A DNA stretch of 56,159 nt. It comes from Lachnospiraceae bacterium (GTDB lineage Bacteria > Bacillota > Clostridia > Lachnospirales > Lachnospiraceae). This document shows, in pieces, positions 16,452-25,673 of the stretch. A model generated the notes under the pieces. It saw nothing but the letters and a program-made list of their open reading frames with translations, made no database searches and was not told where the DNA came from. The position numbers and the translations under genes were made by a program. The number at the start of each line of letters is the position of its first letter. Position 1 is the stretch's first letter. The DNA lies in NCBI GenBank assembly GCA_949383255.1, contig CASJPF010000024.1:1-56159 (forward strand), read 5' to 3'.

Positions 16452-18596
16452 ATGGATACAAAAACATTCAATAGACCTTTAGATTTGAAACAAGTGATGA
16501 TTACTGATGCCTTTTGGCATAGGGAGCAGGAACTTGTGCGCAAAGAGGTTATTCCATATCAATGGGAGGCATTGAATGACCGAGTTGCAGATGCAGCACC
16601 TAGTTACTGTATGCATAATTTTCGTGCGGCAGGGCGTATGATGCAAAAGAAACAGCAAATGGGTGAAACATATGTGGCTCCTACATATACATTTCGGGGA
16701 TTTGAAGCACTTCCAGAAGACCCAGCAAATCCGGACCCTGACAAGTTTTTTGGTTTTGTATTTCAAGATAGTGATTTTAGCAAGTGGATTGAAGCTGTGG
16801 GATATTCTCTGGCGCAGTGTCCAGATGCACAGTTAGAGCAGACTGCGGATGAGGCGATTGATCTTGTGTGTGCAGCACAGTTAGAAAATGGTTATCTGGA
16901 TACCTATTATATTATTAATGGTATGGACAGAGCATTTACAAATTTGAAAGACCATCATGAGCTGTATTGTCTGGGACATTTGATAGAGGGGGCTGTAGCA
17001 TATTATCAGGCGACGGGAAAGGATAAACTACTCAATGCAGCGCGCCGGTTTGCGGATTATGTGGCAGCGTATTTTGGTCCGCAAGAGGGCAGATGCAAAG
17101 GCTATCCGGGGCATGAAATTGCTGAGATGGCACTAGTGCGTCTCTATGAAGTGACAGGTGAGGACAACTATCTAAAGCTTAGCCAATTTTTTCTAAACCA
17201 ACGCGGAACAAAACCTTACTATTTTGATAAGGAAGAACAAAGACGTGCTATGCTTGAGGGCAGAGGAGAACTGCCAAAATTTGATGAAAATGAGGAACGC
17301 TATGCATATTATCAGGCGCATAAGCCTGTTCGCGAGCAGAATGAGGCGTTAGGACATGCAGTCAGAGCAGTCTATTTGTATTCAGGTATGGCAGATGTGG
17401 CGCGTTTGACTGCAGATGATGCTATATATGCGGCTTGCCAGCATCTTTGGGAGAGCATTGTGCAGGAGAAACTTTATATTACTGGTGGAATTGGTGGTAC
17501 AAGCCACGGGGAGGCATTTTCTTTTCCGTTTGATTTGCCCAATGATACAATTTATTCAGAGACTTGTGCGGCAATTGGGCTGGCATTCTTTGCAAGGCGA
17601 ATGTTAGAAATTAAGCCAGAAAGCTGTTATGCTGATGTTTGCGAACTAGCATTATATAATACCGTTTTAAGTGGCATGGCGCTGGATGGAAAAAGCTTTT
17701 TTTATGTTAATCCGTTAGAAGTACTGCCTGAGGCATGTTATAAGGACAGCAGAAAAAGCCATGTAAAACCTGTTCGCCAGAAATGGTTTGGCTGTGCTTG
17801 CTGCCCGCCAAATATTGCGCGCATTGTCAGTTCTGTGGCATCTTATGCCTATACAGAGAATGAAGACACTTTATGGTTTCATTTGTATATGGGAAGCGTA
17901 CTGACAAAAAAGATAGGCGCACAGGAGTTAAATTTGAAAGTGGAAACAGAAATGCCTTGGAATGGTCATATATCTGTGTGTATTCAGGCGCAGGAAATTG
18001 TACCATGTACTTTGGCAATGCGAATCCCTAGTTGGAGTGACAGCGGAAGTGCAAAAGTGGTCTGTGGTGGAATCTCCACAGATATTTTATGGCAAAAAAA
18101 AGGTGAAAATCTGCAAGTATTACAAAACAGTTTGCGGGAAGTTTTTGTGCAGGACGGCTATTTGTATTTGTGTGGAGATTGGCAGGCAGAGGATTGTATT
18201 TCACTAGATTTTTCAATGGGCGTGCATATGGTGGTTGCTGACGAGCGCGTGCGCGAGGATATTGGAAAAGTGGCGTTTGTAAGAGGACCAATTGTATACT
18301 GCATGGAGGAGGCAGACAATGGCAAAAATTTGCATCTGTACAAAGCAGATACAGACCGCATTGGAACAGATTGCCAGAATATTGCTGTGGAGATGACAGA
18401 GGACTTAGGGCATTTGATGGCAACGTTAAAAATTCCGGGAAAACGGCGTTTGGTTGCACCATCAAAAAAGGCTTTATATAGAGCGTATACGCCTACGCGC
18501 TACAAGCAAGTGATACTGCGATGGATTCCTTATTATGCATGGTGTAACCGCGGCGAAGGGGAAATGAGCGTGTGGATACAAAGTGATTCCGTATAA
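16452..18596 (+). CDS. GH127 beta-L-arabinofuranosidase-type glycoside hydrolase
   Basis: 714 residues, ATG 7 bases after AAAGGAG. The (alpha/alpha)6 barrel and beta-sandwich arrangement of GH127 is recognisable. Residues aligning with the Bifidobacterium HypBA1 catalytic centre are present: Glu354 (acid/base; GGTSHGEAF), Glu370 and Cys372 (SETCA), and Cys450/Cys451 (FGCACCPPNIAR). Together these hold the zinc, and Cys450 is the expected nucleophile. The enzyme releases terminal beta-L-arabinofuranose from plant glycans such as extensin side chains. There is no signal peptide, so it acts in the cytoplasm on imported oligosaccharides. No transporter or regulator is adjacent. Related family members act on other sugars, so the exact substrate is open. 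Confidence 0.88.
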   Translation: MDTKTFNRPLDLKQVMITDAFWHREQELVRKEVIPYQWEALNDRVADAAPSYCMHNFRAAGRMMQKKQQMGETYVAPTYTFRGFEALPEDPANPDPDKFFGFVFQDSDFSKWIEAVGYSLAQCPDAQLEQTADEAIDLVCAAQLENGYLDTYYIINGMDRAFTNLKDHHELYCLGHLIEGAVAYYQATGKDKLLNAARRFADYVAAYFGPQEGRCKGYPGHEIAEMALVRLYEVTGEDNYLKLSQFFLNQRGTKPYYFDKEEQRRAMLEGRGELPKFDENEERYAYYQAHKPVREQNEALGHAVRAVYLYSGMADVARLTADDAIYAACQHLWESIVQEKLYITGGIGGTSHGEAFSFPFDLPNDTIYSETCAAIGLAFFARRMLEIKPESCYADVCELALYNTVLSGMALDGKSFFYVNPLEVLPEACYKDSRKSHVKPVRQKWFGCACCPPNIARIVSSVASYAYTENEDTLWFHLYMGSVLTKKIGAQELNLKVETEMPWNGHISVCIQAQEIVPCTLAMRIPSWSDSGSAKVVCGGISTDILWQKKGENLQVLQNSLREVFVQDGYLYLCGDWQAEDCISLDFSMGVHMVVADERVREDIGKVAFVRGPIVYCMEEADNGKNLHLYKADTDRIGTDCQNIAVEMTEDLGHLMATLKIPGKRRLVAPSKKALYRAYTPTRYKQVILRWIPYYAWCNRGEGEMSVWIQSDSV

Positions 18597-18705
18597 GACT
18601 GTAATATTCAAGAGTGCCATGCATTTATAGCTGGGGAGGTTTCCGTATCAATGCGTAGGGCAAGAGTCTTTTTTGGAATGACCAACATGCAAGGGAATGT
18701 GGTTG

Positions 18706-18730
18706 TCAGCGGCTGACAGGAAGCCGCTGA
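18706..18730. terminator. Hairpin between GH127 and the ABC permease gene
   Basis: TCAGCGGCT and AGCCGCTGA form a perfect 9-bp stem with a 7-base loop between two convergent genes. There is no clear T tract on either strand. Confidence 0.45.
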
Positions 18731-18748
18731 TAGGGAGCACGAGAGTCA

Positions 18749-19462
18749 TTATGTATCAATTCTTCGCAATAGAATTGCACACACAACAATCGCAAAGACA
18801 AAAATCAGAAGAAACAGCAAGAGGTTTTCCAACTGAAAGGCATTTTCTGTCATTAATTGATATCCCCATGAAGCTGGAAATAGTTTTCCTATTGTTTGAA
18901 ATGCTTTTGGGAGAAGTTCCATAGGGAACATAATTCCAGATAGCATAGTAGAAGGTATAAAAACAATAATAGAAAACATGGAAGTTTTTGCTTGGTCTTT
19001 TACTGCCAGCCCAATGATACTAGCAATACTAAGTGATACTGCAATAAAAATAGCAAGACTGATAAAATACTTCCCCGGATTTTGTGGTATTTCAGCATCA
19101 AAAACAAGTGGTGCGGCAATATATAAAATAATGCTCATAAGGAACAGATGAATATATGCTGAAATATTAGTTAAAACAAGACCAAGATATAATGGAACAC
19201 CGTTTGCTTTGTAGACCTTTTTAATATCGCTGCTATAAATTTCAACAAGAGATGGGGGCAGACCAATCAACGCTCCCATTGTTACACCAAATACAGTCAT
19301 TGACTGAATAAGCGTATATCTCGCTTCCGGCATGACAGATGTAAAGATACCACCCATAATGACAAAAAACAAAAGCGGCACAATATAGCAAGTTATAAGT
19401 AATGTCTTACTCCTTATATCTAATTTCCATTGTAGAGAAACCCCATATAAAAAAGCTCCCAT
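18749..19462 (-). CDS. ABC-2 type transporter permease
   Basis: 237 residues with about six membrane spans (LLITCYIVPLLFFVIMGGIF, the LFLMSIILYIAAPLVF region, ISLAIFIAVSLSIASIIGLA, SMFSIIVFIPSTMLSGIMFP and a C-terminal LLLFLLIFVFAIVVCAILL). The SxMLSGxMFPxExLP motif is typical of ABC-2 exporters. It starts 2 bases after the ATPase stop, so it is translated with it. The pair with a MerR regulator upstream suggests a drug- or metabolite-induced efflux system. Substrate unknown. Confidence 0.88.
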   Translation of the reverse strand: MGAFLYGVSLQWKLDIRSKTLLITCYIVPLLFFVIMGGIFTSVMPEARYTLIQSMTVFGVTMGALIGLPPSLVEIYSSDIKKVYKANGVPLYLGLVLTNISAYIHLFLMSIILYIAAPLVFDAEIPQNPGKYFISLAIFIAVSLSIASIIGLAVKDQAKTSMFSIIVFIPSTMLSGIMFPMELLPKAFQTIGKLFPASWGYQLMTENAFQLENLLLFLLIFVFAIVVCAILLRRIDT

Positions 19463-19464
19463 TG

Positions 19465-20274
19465 TTACTCCCCCTTTGCAATTTTTATAAAGTGCTGTTC
19501 CAGTGAACCGCGGTCTATCTGAATATCTGTGATTGCCTCTCCTTTTTCTTTGTACTGCATAAGCAGCGAAAGTAAAGAAGCCCCGATATTTTCAGATTCA
19601 TATTTTTCAGTTCCATTTTCGGTTTGGATTGTGATATTATAATGCTTTCCGATTGTTTTGCCTAGCTGCTTAACAGTCCCGATATAGGCAATTTTACCGC
19701 TGGAAAGAATAGCAATTCGGTCACATAAATTTTCAACCTCTGTCATATCATGGCTTGCTAATATAATTGTCTTTCCGATTGCTTTTAACTGGCGGATTTG
19801 TTCATGTAAAGATATCTGTCCTTCAACATCAAGCCCCGCAGTTGGTTCATCAAGAAACAGAATATCTGGATTTCGTGTCAAAGCAAGCGCTAAATGAAGC
19901 CGTCTCTTTTGTCCGGTTGATAATTGATAATACTGCTTTTTTGCAAGTTCATAAATACCGAGAGCGTCAAGTGTTGCTTTATCAAGAGGTGTCTTATTCC
20001 ACTTAGCAAATAGCTTTACAGCTTCTAGTGCTTTAATATACTTTGGCAAAGAAGCCGACTGCAATTGAATACCCATTATTCCATTGATAGTAATACTTCC
20101 GCTGTCGTATTTTCTTAAACCCTCAATACATTCAAGAGATGTGGTTTTACCTGCGCCATTTATACCAAGCAGAGCAAAAATTTCTCCTTGTTGTACGCAA
20201 AAATCTAAGCCTTTTAGTACAACGTGGTTTCCGTAACTTTTTGTTAAGTTATTGATTTTTATAGCTTCATTCAT
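19465..20274 (-). CDS. ABC transporter ATP-binding protein
   Basis: 269 residues. Walker A is GINGAGKTT, the Q-loop region lies near QLQSASLPKYI, the signature is LSTGQKRRLHLALAL, Walker B is ILFLDEPTAGLD and the H-loop is LASHDM. The C-terminal 60 residues form the accessory segment common in drug-export ATPases of this class. It is paired with the permease immediately downstream and lies 96 bases after the MerR gene on the same strand. Confidence 0.93.
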   Translation of the reverse strand: MNEAIKINNLTKSYGNHVVLKGLDFCVQQGEIFALLGINGAGKTTSLECIEGLRKYDSGSITINGIMGIQLQSASLPKYIKALEAVKLFAKWNKTPLDKATLDALGIYELAKKQYYQLSTGQKRRLHLALALTRNPDILFLDEPTAGLDVEGQISLHEQIRQLKAIGKTIILASHDMTEVENLCDRIAILSSGKIAYIGTVKQLGKTIGKHYNITIQTENGTEKYESENIGASLLSLLMQYKEKGEAITDIQIDRGSLEQHFIKIAKGE

Positions 20275-20370
20275 TCTGTTTCCTCCTAGTTCCAGTTCTG
20301 TCTTTCTGCTCTAGCCCCTTGTAAGGGAGCTTTTGTTCTAAGACTGTTTTTAATTGTTTGAATCCATTTC

Positions 20371-21165
20371 TTAGCTGGATTGCAATGGATCAACGCCTAA
20401 ATGGGAAAAATAAACGCCTAATGCCTGTTCAATATACCTGTTTGCAATATCTTGAATTTCTTTCCATTTATAGTCCGTATTTTGAAATTGCTCTAACTTC
20501 ATAAGTCTGGGAAGCATACTCATATCTCCACCAGTGAAGTCTGTTATCATATTCCAATAAGCTTTTGCAAAATTCTGTCCCTCATTACTATCCACAGGAA
20601 CCCCTGCATTTTGAAGTCTTATTGCTTCATCTTGGAGCCGCATAAAAGTGTTCATAAACGCCATTCCGCTGTCTTTATCAAAATGGCTGTGGACATAGTC
20701 AAGCGTCTGGTCATCAAAATATTTAATCAGCCAATAAAGATTATTTTTCATCTGCAGATTAATAATAATGTCAGCATATTTGTTGAAATCAACAGACTGC
20801 ATTTGCAGGACTTCCTCACGCAGCATTTCCAATTCCTGCAACGATTCAGACAGGCTTTCTATTTTTTGTCTGACAGCAGCTGCCTGCTCCATTAGGGCAT
20901 CGGCAATTTCAGCCGGTGTATTAAGCAGAATGAGACGATTTCTTATATCGTCCAGAGAAAAGCCTAAATGTTTGAGAGATAAAATCTGATGCAGCTTTAT
21001 GATGTCTTTGTCTGTATATAACCTGCGCCCTCCTTCACTCATGGCAGATGGGGAAAGCAAGCCCTCTCTGTCATAATATTGTAATGTCCGTACTGTCACA
21101 TCCATTTTTTTTGCAACTTCACCAACGGTCATATAACGTTGTAGTGTCGCTTTGTGTTTATCCAT
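20371..21165 (-). CDS. MerR-family regulator with effector domain
   Basis: 264 residues, ATG after GAGGAGGTG. Residues 10-80 are the MerR winged helix (YMTVGEVAKKMDVTVRTLQYYDREGLLSPS, then GGRRLYTDKDI and LKHLGFSLDDIRNRL). A coiled-coil dimer helix (about 90-125) and an extended C-terminal effector domain follow. There is no metal-binding Cys pattern, so an organic ligand is likely. It sits upstream of an ABC exporter in one apparent operon under a promoter with a MerR-type 19-base spacer, which suggests self-regulated, drug-inducible expression. Confidence 0.9.
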   Translation of the reverse strand: MDKHKATLQRYMTVGEVAKKMDVTVRTLQYYDREGLLSPSAMSEGGRRLYTDKDIIKLHQILSLKHLGFSLDDIRNRLILLNTPAEIADALMEQAAAVRQKIESLSESLQELEMLREEVLQMQSVDFNKYADIIINLQMKNNLYWLIKYFDDQTLDYVHSHFDKDSGMAFMNTFMRLQDEAIRLQNAGVPVDSNEGQNFAKAYWNMITDFTGGDMSMLPRLMKLEQFQNTDYKWKEIQDIANRYIEQALGVYFSHLGVDPLQSS

Positions 21166-21186
21166 ATCACACCTCCTCGAAAATAT

Positions 21187-21217
21187 AGTATACCTTATTA
21201 CGTTGCGTCACAAGCAA
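21187..21217 (-). promoter_or_regulatory. MerR-type promoter with 19-base spacer
   Basis: On the reverse strand TTGCTT (21212-21217), a 19-base spacer and TATACT (21187-21192) precede the merR start. The elongated spacer contains the small dyad ACGcaaCGT, as expected for MerR-family operator-promoters that the activator untwists. Confidence 0.7.
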
Positions 21218-21275
21218 GCATTTTTTTAGATTTAAGAAAAAAATATGCAATAGCAGGCTGTTTAATAAAAAATAG

Positions 21276-21304
21276 TTGAAATGCACAAGAATATATGGTA
21301 AACT
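21276..21304 (+). promoter_or_regulatory. Promoter of secG
   Basis: TTGAAA, a 17-base spacer and TAAACT lie about 65 bases upstream of secG. The -10 is imperfect. Confidence 0.55.
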
Positions 21305-21367
21305 AATTTTTGTTGCAGGCTTATTGGATAAAAGACCCATAGGCTGTTGATAAGGAGGTGTGTGAAG

Positions 21368-21604
21368 ATGACAGTATTAAGAAATATTCTTACTATTATC
21401 TTAATAGTGGTTTCTATTGCGTTTACAGTGATTGTTTTAATGCAGGAAGGTAAATCTGCGGGACTTGGTGCAATTAGCGGGGCTGCTGAGACTTATTGGG
21501 GCAGGAATAAAGGACGGTCTATGGAAGGGGCGCTTGTTAAGCTTACCAAGATTTTGGGCATTGTATTTATGTTGCTGGCAGTTGTTTTAAATATTAATTT
21601 TTAG
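21368..21604 (+). CDS. secG: Preprotein translocase subunit SecG
   Basis: 78 residues, ATG 9 bases after AAGGAGG. Two membrane helices (ILTIILIVVSIAFTVIVLMQ and ILGIVFMLLAVVLNI) flank the conserved loop QEGKSAGLGAISGAAETYWG and a short GRSMEGAL segment. This is the small auxiliary subunit of the SecYEG channel. It is followed by a terminator and rnr, the usual Firmicute order. Confidence 0.95.
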   Translation: MTVLRNILTIILIVVSIAFTVIVLMQEGKSAGLGAISGAAETYWGRNKGRSMEGALVKLTKILGIVFMLLAVVLNINF

Positions 21605-21628
21605 ATATATTTAAGATAAAACCTTGAG

Positions 21629-21653
21629 ACACTCTTGTAAAAGAGTGTTTTTT
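21629..21653 (+). terminator. Terminator after secG
   Basis: ACACTCTT-GTAA-AAGAGTGT with a T tail. A partly conserved sequence, TATGCGCAG...AGAGGAA, follows, as it does after the T-box terminator at 11480. Confidence 0.85.
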
Positions 21654-21747
21654 GATATGCGCAGCCCCGTGCAGAGGAAGTATGCCATTAGGGTTGTGCA
21701 AGTAGGAATGTAATAGTTCTTATTTGATTTGTGAAAGGGGGATTTGA

Positions 21748-23877
21748 ATGTCTGATAAGAGGAAAAAAGTAATTATGGATTTGGTGGCAGCAGAATTTTA
21801 TGTGCCAATGAAGGAAAAAGAACTTGCAGTAATGTTGCAGGTGTCGAAAGAGGACAGAGGTGAGCTGAATCGTCTTTTAAATGAGTTGTTGGCAGAAGGT
21901 AAACTTTCCCTTACCAAGAAGGGAAAGTTTATCAAGGCAAAACATGCAGACAAGGAATTGATAGGAACTTTTATCAGTCATCCAAAGGGTTTTGGCTTTG
22001 TTGAAATTGATGGTAGGGAGGAAGATTTATATATTCCCGAGAATTTTGTGAATGGGGCATTTCACAAGGATACTGTCAAGGTGGTACTTTTGTCAGAGCA
22101 GAATGGTAGAAGGCAAGAAGCGCAGGTTGTCGAGATTTTGGCTAGAGGTATGCACCAAATTGTAGGTATTTATGACAAAGCCAATAAAAATTTTGGTTTT
22201 GTTATTCCAGATAATACAAAGATTAACGATGATATTTTTGTGCCAGTGGAGCGTTCTAAAGGCGCAGTTTCCGGGCATAAAGTGGTTTGTGAAATAACAG
22301 ACTATGGCAAAAATAATCGCAAGCCAGAAGGGAAAATTATAGAAATTTTAGGGCATGTGAATGATCCCGGTGTTGATATTATGTCGATTGTAAAAGGCTA
22401 TGAGCTTCCAACGGAATTTTCGGAGAAAATAATGCATCAGGTAGAGCGCGTGGCAAATGAAGTGTCTGAGGCAGATATGGCGGGGCGACGTGATTTGCGT
22501 GACTTGCAGATGGTGACAATTGACGGAGAGGACGCAAAAGATTTAGATGATGCAGTCAGTCTTACAAAAGATGGAGAGCACTATCAATTAGGAGTACACA
22601 TTGCAGATGTGACTAATTATGTGCAGGAAAATTCTGCGCTGGATTGGGAGGCGCGAGCGCGTGGAACAAGTGTGTATTTGGTGGATAGAGTGATTCCTAT
22701 GCTGCCGCATAAATTATCGAATGGTATCTGTTCATTGAATGCTGGAGAAAACAGACTTGCGCTCAGTTGTTTAATGACAATAGATGTAAAAGGTGAAGTG
22801 GTAAGTCATGAGATTATTGAGTCTGTCATAAACGTTGACAGGCGCATGTCTTATACAAGTGTCAAAAAAATTCTTGAGGATAAGGACGAGACAGAAATAA
22901 AAACATATAAAGACCTTGTCCCAATGTTTGAGTTGATGCGGGAACTTGCAGGAATATTGCGTGAAAAGCGCAAAAAGAGAGGTTCTATTGATTTTGATTT
23001 TCCAGAGAGTAAGATTGTACTGGACAAACAAGGGCATCCAATAGAGGTAAAGCCTTATGAGAGAAATGTGGCGACAAAAATTATAGAGGATTTTATGTTG
23101 ATTGCAAATGAGACAGTAGCAGAGCATTTTCATTGGATGGAGTTACCTTTTGTGTACAGGACACATGACAATCCTGACCCAGAAAAAATTAGTAAATTAA
23201 GTACTTTTATCCGAAATTTTGGGTATTCCATCAAGAGTAAACAGGAGGAAATCCACCCAAAAGAATTACAAAAGCTCTTGGCAAAAATAGAAGACACACC
23301 GGAAGAGGCACTTATTAGTAGATTGGCATTGAGAAGCATGAAACAGGCAAAGTACACAATAAACTGCACTGGGCATTTTGGGCTGGCGTGCTCTTATTAC
23401 TGTCATTTTACGTCTCCGATTAGAAGGTATCCAGATTTGCAGATTCATCGCATTATTAAAGAACAAATTCGTGGGCGCCTGAATGAAAAACGAATAGAAC
23501 ACTACAATGAAATTTTACCGGAAGTGGCAAAGCATTCTTCTGAGATGGAACGACGTGCTGACGAGGCGGAGCGAGAGACGAACAAACTCAAAAAGGTTGA
23601 GTTTATGGAGGCGCATATTGGAGAAACTTTTGAAGGGGTTATATCTTCCATCACAACATGGGGGATATATGTGGAGCTTCCCAATACAATTGAGGGCATG
23701 ATTCATGTGTCTATGCTGCCATATGATTATTTTTATTATGATGAGGAAACTTATGAGATGGTTGGTCAGGCGACCAATATTCGCTATAAGTTAGGGCAGA
23801 CTTTGAAAGTAAAAGTCAATGCGACGGATAAGATTTTACGAACAATTGATTTTGTCATTTCACAGGAGGAATATTAA
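21748..23877 (+). CDS. rnr: Ribonuclease R
   Basis: 709 residues, ATG 7 bases after GAAAGGGGG. Domains in order: N-terminal helix-turn-helix, two cold-shock domains (GTFISHPKGFGFVEID and GIYDKANKNFGFVIPD), the RNB catalytic domain (TIDGEDAKDLDDAVSL with the metal-binding Asp residues, and later HFTSPIRRYPDLQIHR), and a C-terminal S1 domain (GVISSITTWGIYVELP). It degrades structured RNA 3' to 5' and, with SmpB and tmRNA, clears mRNAs from stalled ribosomes. smpB lies downstream, separated by an inserted IS607-type element. The protein lacks the long Lys-rich tail of E. coli RNase R. Confidence 0.96.
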   Translation: MSDKRKKVIMDLVAAEFYVPMKEKELAVMLQVSKEDRGELNRLLNELLAEGKLSLTKKGKFIKAKHADKELIGTFISHPKGFGFVEIDGREEDLYIPENFVNGAFHKDTVKVVLLSEQNGRRQEAQVVEILARGMHQIVGIYDKANKNFGFVIPDNTKINDDIFVPVERSKGAVSGHKVVCEITDYGKNNRKPEGKIIEILGHVNDPGVDIMSIVKGYELPTEFSEKIMHQVERVANEVSEADMAGRRDLRDLQMVTIDGEDAKDLDDAVSLTKDGEHYQLGVHIADVTNYVQENSALDWEARARGTSVYLVDRVIPMLPHKLSNGICSLNAGENRLALSCLMTIDVKGEVVSHEIIESVINVDRRMSYTSVKKILEDKDETEIKTYKDLVPMFELMRELAGILREKRKKRGSIDFDFPESKIVLDKQGHPIEVKPYERNVATKIIEDFMLIANETVAEHFHWMELPFVYRTHDNPDPEKISKLSTFIRNFGYSIKSKQEEIHPKELQKLLAKIEDTPEEALISRLALRSMKQAKYTINCTGHFGLACSYYCHFTSPIRRYPDLQIHRIIKEQIRGRLNEKRIEHYNEILPEVAKHSSEMERRADEAERETNKLKKVEFMEAHIGETFEGVISSITTWGIYVELPNTIEGMIHVSMLPYDYFYYDEETYEMVGQATNIRYKLGQTLKVKVNATDKILRTIDFVISQEEY

Positions 23878-23944
23878 GTAATTATATTTGTTGATAAAAA
23901 GGATTAAATGTGTTTGAATACTCAAAGAAGGGAAATATAAACAC

Positions 23945-24323
23945 ATCAAATATCACGAATTAAGCCAAAAGATCTTGCTGAATGATTAGTGTTTCCATAA
24001 AAATATTACAAAGATGGGGTAGCAAAAGAATCTCAATCAGTTTAAAGGTACAAATATAAAGACAGAGAACCGCCAGATTGTAATATATACAAAGGGATTT
24101 ATAAGAAATCAGAAAGATGATTTAATAAACTAAGTTGAATTTCTAATGATAATTGGTTTGAGAAGTTTTGTATAAAATATAACACAAATATAGTAATTGC
24201 AAACAATGTGAGATTTTCACCAAAAGAAGAATTTGTACAAGATATTGTTTTTATAGTTCATGTTTTAGTTGTAGACTGTATGAACTTCGCAAAGATAAAA
24301 AGCAAATACAAGAGGAGAAAAAA
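23945..24323 (+). pseudogene. IS607-type serine transposase TnpA, remnant
   Basis: Frame-shifting translation recovers the MerR-like start (IKPKDLAE near 23960), then scrambled pieces. The C-terminal part reads IKYNTNIVIANNVRFSPKEE, FVQDIVFIVHV and SCRLYELRKDKKQIQEEKK, running into the tnpB start. That C-terminus is characteristic of IS607 TnpA. Several stops and a loss of the catalytic-serine region show that it is dead. Confidence 0.6.
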
Positions 24324-25478
24324 TTGAAGAAAAGATTTCGCACTGAAATACTGTTAACACAAAGTCAGAAAACGAAATTTTTTCAGACAAGAGGTGTTTG
24401 CCGTTATGTTTATAATATGTTTATAGCATATAATCAGGAACGATATAAAAATGGAGCGCCTTATATGTCTGCAAAATCGTTTTCTGTTTGGTTAAATAAC
24501 GAATATATACCAAATAATCCTGATAAATATTGGATAAAAGATGTGTATTCCAAGGCAGTAAAACAATCAATAGAGGATGCAAATACAGCATTTATGCGAT
24601 TTTTTAAGGGACAATCCGCTTTTCCAAAATATAAGAAACGAATCGTAGATGAGCCAAAAATGTATTTTGTTAAAAATAACAAAAAGGACTGTCTTTGTGA
24701 ACGACACAAGATAAAAGTACCCTCTTTAGGGTGGGTACAATTGAAAGAAAAAGGCTATATACCAACAACAAAAGATGGCTATACAATCAGTAGTGGTACA
24801 ATAGACTGTATTGCAGGAAAGTATTATATTTCTGTGGTGGTTGAAGTGCCAGAAATACAAAATCACAACAATGGAAACGATGGAATTGGTATAGATCTAG
24901 GAGTGAAAGAGTTTGCAATCATTTCTAATGGTAAGAAATACAAGAACATTAACAAGACAGAGAAAGTAAAAAAACTTGAAAAGAAGCTGAAAAGAGAACA
25001 GAGAAGATTGTCTTATAAATATGAAAACAAAAAGAAAGGAGGAGCTACTCAAGGAAAAAATATACAAAAACAACGAGAGAAAGTACAAAAAATTCATCAT
25101 CAATTAGCAAATATTCGTGACAATTATGTAAAAACGACTGTAAGCGAGATTGTGAAAACCAAGCCATCTTTTATTACAATCGAGGACTTAAATGTAAAAG
25201 GAATGATGAAAAACCACCATCTATCAAAAGCGATACAACAACAAAAGTTATATGATTTTAGAAGAATCCTTATAGAAAAATGTAAGGAAAATGGAATAGA
25301 ACTTCGTATAGTAGATAGATGGTTTGCATCTTCAAAAATCTGTCATAGTTGTGGTCAAATAAAGAAGAACTTAAAACTTTCAGATAGAATTTATAAATGT
25401 GACTGTGGTTCTATGGAAGATAGGGACTTGAATGCAAGTCTAAATTTGAGAGATGCATCAATCTATAAGATAGCATAA
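24324..25478 (+). CDS. tnpB: TnpB RNA-guided nuclease of IS607-type element
   Basis: 384 residues. TTG start 6 bases after AGAGGAG. The RuvC-like active site is complete: Asp191 (GIGIDLGVKEFA), Glu287 (ITIEDLNVKGM) and Asp368 (EDRDLNASLNL). The zinc finger is complete too: Cys340, Cys343, Cys359 and Cys361 (CHSCG ... CDCG). The N-terminal helix-turn-helix-like WED/REC region is present. TnpB proteins use an RNA made from the element's right end to cut DNA near a transposon-adjacent motif, which favours element retention. Here the partner transposase is broken, so this TnpB is an orphan that could persist as a cutter or be domesticated. Confidence 0.9.
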   Translation: MKKRFRTEILLTQSQKTKFFQTRGVCRYVYNMFIAYNQERYKNGAPYMSAKSFSVWLNNEYIPNNPDKYWIKDVYSKAVKQSIEDANTAFMRFFKGQSAFPKYKKRIVDEPKMYFVKNNKKDCLCERHKIKVPSLGWVQLKEKGYIPTTKDGYTISSGTIDCIAGKYYISVVVEVPEIQNHNNGNDGIGIDLGVKEFAIISNGKKYKNINKTEKVKKLEKKLKREQRRLSYKYENKKKGGATQGKNIQKQREKVQKIHHQLANIRDNYVKTTVSEIVKTKPSFITIEDLNVKGMMKNHHLSKAIQQQKLYDFRRILIEKCKENGIELRIVDRWFASSKICHSCGQIKKNLKLSDRIYKCDCGSMEDRDLNASLNLRDASIYKIA

Positions 25479-25640
25479 AGAAGCAATTATAGATAAGTAC
25501 CGATGGCTTAGTCGGGAATATACGACTGTGGAGTGTTATAGAAACAAAAGTAGGATAATCTTTGGAAGCCCGAAATTGGACACGAAGAAACAGTAACCTA
25601 AAACCGTGAGGTTTGGGCAAATCATCTCGATGTGAGTACA
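25440..25640 (+). ncRNA. Candidate omega (re)RNA at the tnpB 3' end
   Basis: The 160 bases after the tnpB stop contain no frame but several short paired segments, such as AACCT/AGGTT around AAAACCGTG near 25600. They end at the presumed element right boundary, close to the smpB ribosome binding site. TnpB guide RNAs overlap the tnpB 3' end and finish at the element end, with the guide taken from flanking DNA. Exact ends are inferred from position only. Confidence 0.45.
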
Positions 25641-25673
25641 TTTTACCACATTTTGAGTAGCAGGGAGAGGACA

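Larger units (their letters stand above)
23945..25640 (+). mobile_element. IS607-type element with decayed tnpA and intact tnpB
   Basis: The rnr-smpB gap is expanded by about 1.7 kb of transposon: a shattered serine-recombinase tnpA (23945-24323), a full tnpB and a conserved-looking 3' end. Boundaries are approximate. IS607 elements leave no target duplication, so the ends cannot be fixed by repeats. Confidence 0.65.
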
